Positions 60,057-64,000 of a stretch of 64,000 nt of DNA are shown here, one piece after another (the first letter of the stretch is position 1; every line of letters starts with the position of its first letter). Location: positions 145,721-209,720 of the forward strand of contig CAVSJI010000002.1 of the NCBI GenBank assembly GCA_963728365.1, given 5' to 3'. The notes below the pieces were generated by a model. It ran no database searches. It was given only the letters and a program-made list of their open reading frames with translations, and was not told the DNA's origin. The translations under genes were made by a program, and so were the position numbers. Source of the stretch: VRUE01 sp963728365. GTDB lineage: Bacteria > Actinomycetota > Thermoleophilia > Solirubrobacterales > 70-9.

Positions 60057-60652
60057 CGCCCGCGCTGCGGCGCCTCGCCGACGCCGAGATGCCGCGCCAG
60101 CAGCCGCGCCGCGTGGCCGCGGTGGCTGATCTCGTTCTTCTCGGCCTGGCTCAGCTCCGACATCGTGCGCCGATCGCCGGGGCCGGTGTCGTCGGGGACG
60201 AAGGCCGGGTCGTAGCCGAAGCCGCCGTCGCCGCGCGGCTCGGCGATCAGCACACCCTCGCAGCGCGCCTCGAAGAGGTGCTCGCCACCGTCTTCCTCGA
60301 CCAGGGCGAGGGCGCAGTGGTAGGCGGCGCGCCGGTCATCGCCGGCCGCGGCGACCTCGCGCAACAGCTTGTCGAGGTTCTCCTCATCGGTCGCGTCCGG
60401 CCCTCCGTAACGTGCCGAGTGGATCCCGGGGTGGCCGCCCAGGCCCATCGCCTCGATCCCCGAGTCATCGCCGATCGCCGGCTCCCCGGTGGCGACGTGG
60501 GCGGCGCGCGCCTTCTCCAGGGCGATCTCGGCGAACGAGTCGCCGTCCTCGGCCGGCAGCCGCACCCCGGCCGGCAGCGGCTGCAGATCCATGCCGGGCA
60601 GCAATTCGGAGAGCTCGCGTAGCTTGTGCTTGTTGGCGGTGGCGAAGATCAA
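60053..60652 (-). CDS. rdgB: XTP/dITP diphosphatase (RdgB/HAM1)
   Basis: 199 aa from TTG with GGAGGGGG about ten bases upstream. IFATANKHKLRELSELL, AIGDDSGIEAMGLGGHPGIHSARY, FGYDPAFVPD and AEKNEISHRGHAA are the complete family set. It hydrolyses non-canonical purine nucleotides (XTP, dITP). It follows rph as in many bacteria. Confidence 0.96.
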   Translation of the reverse strand: MIFATANKHKLRELSELLPGMDLQPLPAGVRLPAEDGDSFAEIALEKARAAHVATGEPAIGDDSGIEAMGLGGHPGIHSARYGGPDATDEENLDKLLREVAAAGDDRRAAYHCALALVEEDGGEHLFEARCEGVLIAEPRGDGGFGYDPAFVPDDTGPGDRRTMSELSQAEKNEISHRGHAARLLARHLGVGEAPQRGR

Positions 60653-60671
60653 GCGCTTACCACACCCCCTC

Positions 60672-61397
60672 CTACCCGCCGGTGGCTCGCTCCTGCACCT
60701 GGCGCAGGCGCGAGATGCCCATCTCGGCGAGGCCGAGCAGCTCGTCCAGCGAGGCGCGCGAGAGCGGCGTGCGCTCCGCGGTCGCCTGCACCTCGACCAG
60801 GCCGCCGTCCCCGGTCATCACCACGTTGGCGTCGACTTCCGCATTGGAGTCCTCGCCGTAGTCGAGATCGCAGAGCGCGCGGCCGTTGACGACGCCGACG
60901 CTGACCGCGGCGACCGAGCCGTTGAAGGGCAGCGCCTCGAGCTGGCCGGCGTCGATCAGCTTCTGACAGGCGAGCTTCAGGGCGACGAAACCGCCGGTGA
61001 TCGCCGCGCAGCGGGTGCCGCCGTCGGCTTCGAGCACGTCGCAATCGACGTAGACGCTGCGTTCGCCGAGCGCCCTGAAGTCGACGACGACGCGCAGCGC
61101 CCGCCCGATCAGGCGTTGGATCTCCACCCCGCGCCCGTCCTGCTTGCCCTTGACGATGTCGCGCGACTTGCGCTCGCCGGTCGAGGCGGGCAGCATCGCG
61201 TACTCGGCCGTCACCCAGCCCTTGCCGCGCCCCATCATCCAGCGCGGCACCGTGCCGTTGACCGAGGCCGTGCAGATCACCCGCGTGCGCCCCAGCGAGA
61301 TCAGCGCCGAGCCGTCGGCGGAATCGACGAAGCCGGGGTCGATGGTGATCGGTCGGATGTCGGCCGGAGCGCGGTCGTAGCTGCGTGAGGCTGGCAT
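60672..61397 (-). CDS. rph: Ribonuclease PH
   Basis: 241 aa; the ATG at MPASRSYDRAP is chosen, as in-frame sequence upstream is not conserved. RPITIDPGFVDSADGSALISLGRTRVICTAS, GWVTAEYAMLPAST, EIQRLIGRALRVVVDF, DVLEADGGTRCAAITGG and DLDYGEDSNAEVDANVVMT with the catalytic Asp set. It trims tRNA 3' ends phosphorolytically. About 210 bases separate it from the convergent-side VapC gene. Confidence 0.96.
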   Translation of the reverse strand: MPASRSYDRAPADIRPITIDPGFVDSADGSALISLGRTRVICTASVNGTVPRWMMGRGKGWVTAEYAMLPASTGERKSRDIVKGKQDGRGVEIQRLIGRALRVVVDFRALGERSVYVDCDVLEADGGTRCAAITGGFVALKLACQKLIDAGQLEALPFNGSVAAVSVGVVNGRALCDLDYGEDSNAEVDANVVMTGDGGLVEVQATAERTPLSRASLDELLGLAEMGISRLRQVQERATGG

Positions 61398-61449
61398 GGG
61401 CGCGAGTCTGTCACGCCCCGGCACACGATGCGAGGCGATCGGAAGGCTC

Positions 61450-61481
61450 GGGAAGGGCCACGGCAACCCGCGGCCCTTCCC
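61450..61481. repeat. Hairpin upstream of rph
   Basis: GGGAAGGGCC and its exact complement enclose 12 bases in the 210-base region upstream of rph. There is no T-tract. The remainder of this gap (61398-61607) is AT-richer toward VapC and shows no gene. Confidence 0.5.
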
Positions 61482-61607
61482 GCCCACTGGGGTAGCTCTT
61501 GGCGCCATGCCGGGGGGCGGCGCCTCGCGAGCCTGCGCGAGCAGCATAGGCATTTGAGCGCTTATCAGTCAAGGAATCTTCAACTAGTGGAATAAGTAAT
61601 CTCGTGT

Positions 61608-62021
61608 TTACGCTCCCGGCACCAAGCGCAGGCCCCGTTGGGAGAAGTGAGCGTCAAAGGCAAAGGCCTCCTCGCCCCCGTCGCGCTCGATCAGCGCGAA
61701 GGAGGTCGCGTCGACGTAGCTCCAGCGCTTGTCGTCGTGGCGCTCGAGGATCTCCCAGGCCCGTTCCTCGGTCGGCCGGTCGAGGTGGACGAGGTCGATC
61801 GCGCCGCCGCCGCGGAAGCGCCGGCCCCACTCGATCGCCTCGCCACGACCCACCCGCACCATCAGCGCCGTATAGGTCTCGGCGAAGACGTAGTTCGAGG
61901 TGAACAGCGCGACGCCCTCGGCGATCAGCTCCCCCAGCGCCTCGCGCGCCCGCTCGTGCTCTGCCTCGGCCGAGTTGCGCAGCGCGACGAAGGCGCTGGT
62001 GTCGATGAACACCGACTTCAT
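61608..62021 (-). CDS. vapC: PIN-domain toxin (VapC family)
   Basis: 137 aa. MKSVFIDTSAFVALRN (first catalytic Asp), SNYVFAETYTAL (Glu), KRWSYVDATSFALIER (D..S/T.A) and AFAFDAHFSQRGL (final Asp) give the four acidic residues of PIN ribonucleases. Its ATG overlaps the stop of the antitoxin gene by four bases, the usual antitoxin-then-toxin order. Confidence 0.92.
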   Translation of the reverse strand: MKSVFIDTSAFVALRNSAEAEHERAREALGELIAEGVALFTSNYVFAETYTALMVRVGRGEAIEWGRRFRGGGAIDLVHLDRPTEERAWEILERHDDKRWSYVDATSFALIERDGGEEAFAFDAHFSQRGLRLVPGA

Positions 62022-62254
62022 GGCCCGTAGAGGTCGGCATCGAGGCCGGCGACGCTGGTGCGCTCCGCGCCCCTTCCGGGCGCCTCGTCGACGAGGTAGC
62101 TGAGCAGGGGATCAGCGCCGCGATCGACGACCCGTGCCCGCTCGGCGTCGATCAGCCCGCGCACGACCGCGGCGATGCTCCCCGCCTCACCCGCACGCTG
62201 CTTCAGCCAGCGGTACTGGCCCTCGTCCAGATATAGCTGCGTCCTGTGCCTCAT
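62018..62254 (-). CDS. Ribbon-helix-helix antitoxin of the VapC pair
   Basis: 78 aa from the ATG at MRHRTQLYLDEGQYRWLKQ (TQLYLDE beta strand, then two helices: a ribbon-helix-helix DNA-binding fold) with a C-terminal tail for toxin binding. An open frame extends 132 bases upstream but has no conserved content and lies over the operator. It should bind VapC and repress the operon. Confidence 0.85.
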   Translation of the reverse strand: MRHRTQLYLDEGQYRWLKQRAGEAGSIAAVVRGLIDAERARVVDRGADPLLSYLVDEAPGRGAERTSVAGLDADLYGP

Positions 62255-62267
62255 GCTGTAATACAGC
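62255..62267. promoter_or_regulatory. Putative antitoxin operator palindrome
   Basis: GCTGTA-A-TACAGC, a perfect inverted repeat with a one-base centre, ends exactly at the antitoxin ATG. RHH antitoxins commonly autoregulate through such short palindromes; binding here would also cover the ribosome site. Confidence 0.5.
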
Positions 62268-62382
62268 CTACGCCCCATCCCGGACGGAATCCACCCCACG
62301 GGCCCCCGCACGAGATCGCCCATGCCGCCCAGCACCGGAAGGGCGGCGGGAGCGGCCCGCCCGGACCGCTCCACCTCCACCC

Positions 62383-62628
62383 TCATTTGAACGCCACCTT
62401 GTCGACCGCCTCCTTGATCTTGTTGACGATCACGTCCGCCAACTCGGTCCCCTGCTTGCCGTTGAACCCCTTCATTCCAGCCACCATGCCGACCATCAGC
62501 AGCGAGACGAGCAGGATCAGGCCGACGTACTCGACCGTCCCCTGCCCGCGCTCGCCGGCAAGCGAGCGGATCGCCCGCACCCGCCCCTCGATCGCAGCGT
62601 GCAGGTAGCCCATCGCCATGTAAAGCAT
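62383..62628 (-). CDS. Flp-type pilin-like protein
   Basis: 81 aa from an ATG with a consensus ribosome site AGGAGG seven bases upstream. A basic N-terminus (MLYMAMGYLHAAIEGRVRAIRSLAGERG) precedes QGTVEYVGLILLVSLLMVGMVAGM: cleavage after G would leave Glu at position +5 and a hydrophobic helix, as in Flp/Tad prepilins. No Tad assembly genes are in this window, so its export machinery must be encoded elsewhere, or it acts as a membrane peptide. Confidence 0.75.
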   Translation of the reverse strand: MLYMAMGYLHAAIEGRVRAIRSLAGERGQGTVEYVGLILLVSLLMVGMVAGMKGFNGKQGTELADVIVNKIKEAVDKVAFK

Positions 62629-62794
62629 CGAACGCCTCCTTGTTCGCGGTTGTCGAGGCCGATGCTCAGCGATCCCGACGCACGGAACAAGACGCAGATG
62701 TGCCAATTTCGCAACGAATCGCTCGCCGATGTCGTAAGCTCCGTTGACCGTTCGAGCTCGGCCGGGCTCCTTGCGCGCTGGGATCGTTCTCGCC

Positions 62795-63955
62795 TCAAGG
62801 CCAGAGACGACCTTCCTCGAGCGCCTCGAGGAAGGTCTCGACCGGCCAGGCGTCGATCCCGTCCTCGGTGCGAGTGGCACGATTGCCGCGATGGACGAGG
62901 ACGCGACGCCGCAGTCCCGGCAACTCCTCGACCGCCCGCAGGCCGGACAGGTCCCCGGGGTGGGCTCGGCGAGCCGCCTTGATCTCCAAAGCGCAGAGCT
63001 CCTTCCCGCGGCGCAGGAGGAAGTCGACCTCGAGTCGCTTGGAGCCGGAAGGCGCCCAGTAGGCGACCTCCTCGGCGAGCTCACGCTCGGCCATGTAGGT
63101 TCGAAGCAGGGTGTGCACCCAGCCCTCGAGCAAGGCGCCGCCCTCCTCCGGTGCCACCGGGCCTCGGACCCCCTTTGCCGCCCGCGCGACCCCGGGGTCC
63201 GTCCAGTAGAGCTTGGGATGCTTGCGCTCGCGCACCCGCAGGCGCGCCTCGTAGGCCGGCAGCCGGCGGGCGAGGAGGGTGTCCTCGAGCACCCCCAGGT
63301 ATCCCTCGACGGTGGTCCGCGCGACGCCGGCGTCGCGGGCGATCCCGGCGACGTTGACGAGCTGTCCGTGGAAGAGCCCGGCGACGGGAAGGAAGCGCGC
63401 GAACCCCGGCAGGTTGCGCACCAGCGCCTCTCCCTTGATCTCCTCGCGCAGGTAGAGCTGGACGTAAGCGCGCAGGGTCTCCTCCGGAGTCTCGGCGGCG
63501 AGCACCAGGGGCAGCGCGCCGATCTGGAGGGTGCGCTCGAGGTCGAAGTCCTCGCCCAGCTCCTCGGGGGTCAGCGGGAACATCTCCCGCCACAGGGCGC
63601 GCCCGCCGAGCAGGTTGACGCCCGCGGCGCGCAGCTTGCGGGCGCTCGACCCGAGCAGGGCGAACCGCAGCCCGCGCTCCTCGATGAAGCGGTGGACCTC
63701 GTTCAGCAGGCCGGGCAGCCGCTGGATCTCGTCGACCACGACCCAAGACCCCGGGGCCAGGCGGCGGAGCTCCCCGGCGAAAGGCTCGGGGTCCGCCAGC
63801 AAGCCTTGGTAGAGCCCCTCGTCGAGCAGGTCGAAGCGGTGCGCCTCGGGCAGCTGCTCCTCGATCCAGGTGCTCTTGCCGACCCCCCGAAGTCCGAACA
63901 GGAAAAAGCTGTCGCTTGGCAGCCGATAGATGCGCGAGAGGATCGGCAATGACAT
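62795..63955 (-). CDS. AAA ATPase with DUF4143 C-terminal domain
   Basis: 386 aa. Walker A FGLRGVGKSTWIEEQL, Walker B GSWVVVDEIQRLPGLL, sensor LLGSSARKL, then FPLTPEEL and a DUF4143 region (LYWTDPGVARAAKG, EVDFLLRRGKELCALEIKAA, a nuclease-like D...E.K pattern). These 'ATPase-DUF4143' proteins are widespread, often in variable loci; no settled function. It is last in the window and its upstream region holds a hairpin. Confidence 0.9.
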   Translation of the reverse strand: MSLPILSRIYRLPSDSFFLFGLRGVGKSTWIEEQLPEAHRFDLLDEGLYQGLLADPEPFAGELRRLAPGSWVVVDEIQRLPGLLNEVHRFIEERGLRFALLGSSARKLRAAGVNLLGGRALWREMFPLTPEELGEDFDLERTLQIGALPLVLAAETPEETLRAYVQLYLREEIKGEALVRNLPGFARFLPVAGLFHGQLVNVAGIARDAGVARTTVEGYLGVLEDTLLARRLPAYEARLRVRERKHPKLYWTDPGVARAAKGVRGPVAPEEGGALLEGWVHTLLRTYMAERELAEEVAYWAPSGSKRLEVDFLLRRGKELCALEIKAARRAHPGDLSGLRAVEELPGLRRRVLVHRGNRATRTEDGIDAWPVETFLEALEEGRLWP

Positions 63956-63958
63956 ATC

Positions 63959-63987
63959 GCCGTTATTTTACATGGAAAAATGACGGC
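63959..63987. promoter_or_regulatory. AT-rich hairpin at the start of the AAA ATPase gene
   Basis: GCCGTTATTTT and AAAATGACGGC pair over 11 positions with one mismatch around a seven-base loop, directly before the ATG of the ATPase gene. The base composition is far less GC-rich than the surroundings, fitting a promoter/operator or the boundary of an inserted gene. Confidence 0.45.
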
Positions 63988-64000
63988 TTGTTATAACCTC

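Overview
The window is a high-GC bacterial chromosome segment with densely packed genes, many 4-bp ATGA/GTGA overlaps and many GTG/TTG starts. Gene content points to Actinomycetota: the rplM-rpsI-glmM-glmS-acpS-nnr-alr neighbourhood, a GuaB3-type IMP dehydrogenase relative next to guaA, and TldD/TldE. The aa3-type cytochrome oxidase is of the A2 kind, and with the overall gene style this makes me favour the class Thermoleophilia (Solirubrobacterales-like). That placement is inference; no rRNA is present to settle it.

Layout. 1-3060: a less GC-rich accessory stretch (5'-truncated secreted esterase-like protein, HNH-type protein) ending at a tRNA-Pro(TGG) whose 3' end faces it. 3131-14152: housekeeping and metabolic genes: DUF1015, cobalamin adenosyltransferase, OsmC, SDR, a Nudix CoA pyrophosphatase without a normal start codon, peroxiredoxin, then a beta-oxidation-like operon (thiolase, class IV aminotransferase, acyl-CoA dehydrogenase, enoyl-CoA hydratase, 3-hydroxyacyl-CoA dehydrogenase) and greA. 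14153-16344: a small accessory island with a DUF2283/DUF4258 pair, a decayed vapBC and a frameshifted SIR2-like gene. 16376-19480: trxB, a flippase-like membrane protein and a PAP2 protein. 19559-31000: respiratory region. It holds a normal A2-type oxidase (ctaC-ctaD-usp-ctaE, minus strand), the haem O and haem A synthases, a dihaem c-type cytochrome, and a second pair of oxidase-like subunits I and II that has lost almost all metal ligands. 31000-36501: glycosyltransferase, a drug-type ABC exporter and infA. 36538-51505: cca/pcnB-like, alr, CBS, nnr, Fic, acpS, a DUF3352 lipoprotein, glmS, glmM, rpsI (with a large acidic extension), rplM, a membrane protein, guaA. 51483-61397: guaB3, a PfkB kinase, D,D-carboxypeptidase, LysM, HU, tldE, tldD, a CDF transporter, rdgB, rph. 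61608-63955: VapC/RHH toxin-antitoxin, a Flp-like pilin and a DUF4143 ATPase.

Two things stand out. (1) Genes at 19559-21921 encode heme-copper-oxidase subunit II and I homologues. By eye alignment the CuA site is gone, and five of the six haem/CuB histidines of subunit I are replaced. Both frames are intact and the pair sits next to ctaB and two small membrane proteins, so it looks like a retained, non-canonical complex. (2) A structured element of about 100-118 bp occurs three times (23247-23363 +, 48858-48975 -, 49799-49902 +). It has two conserved stems with compensatory changes, an invariant asymmetric internal loop and an apical hairpin; two copies flank one membrane-protein gene in inverted orientation. 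Several other long perfect palindromes lie between genes or in frame inside genes (tldE, rpsI, a glycosyltransferase). Together they suggest the genome carries families of palindromic elements that tolerate insertion into coding sequence.
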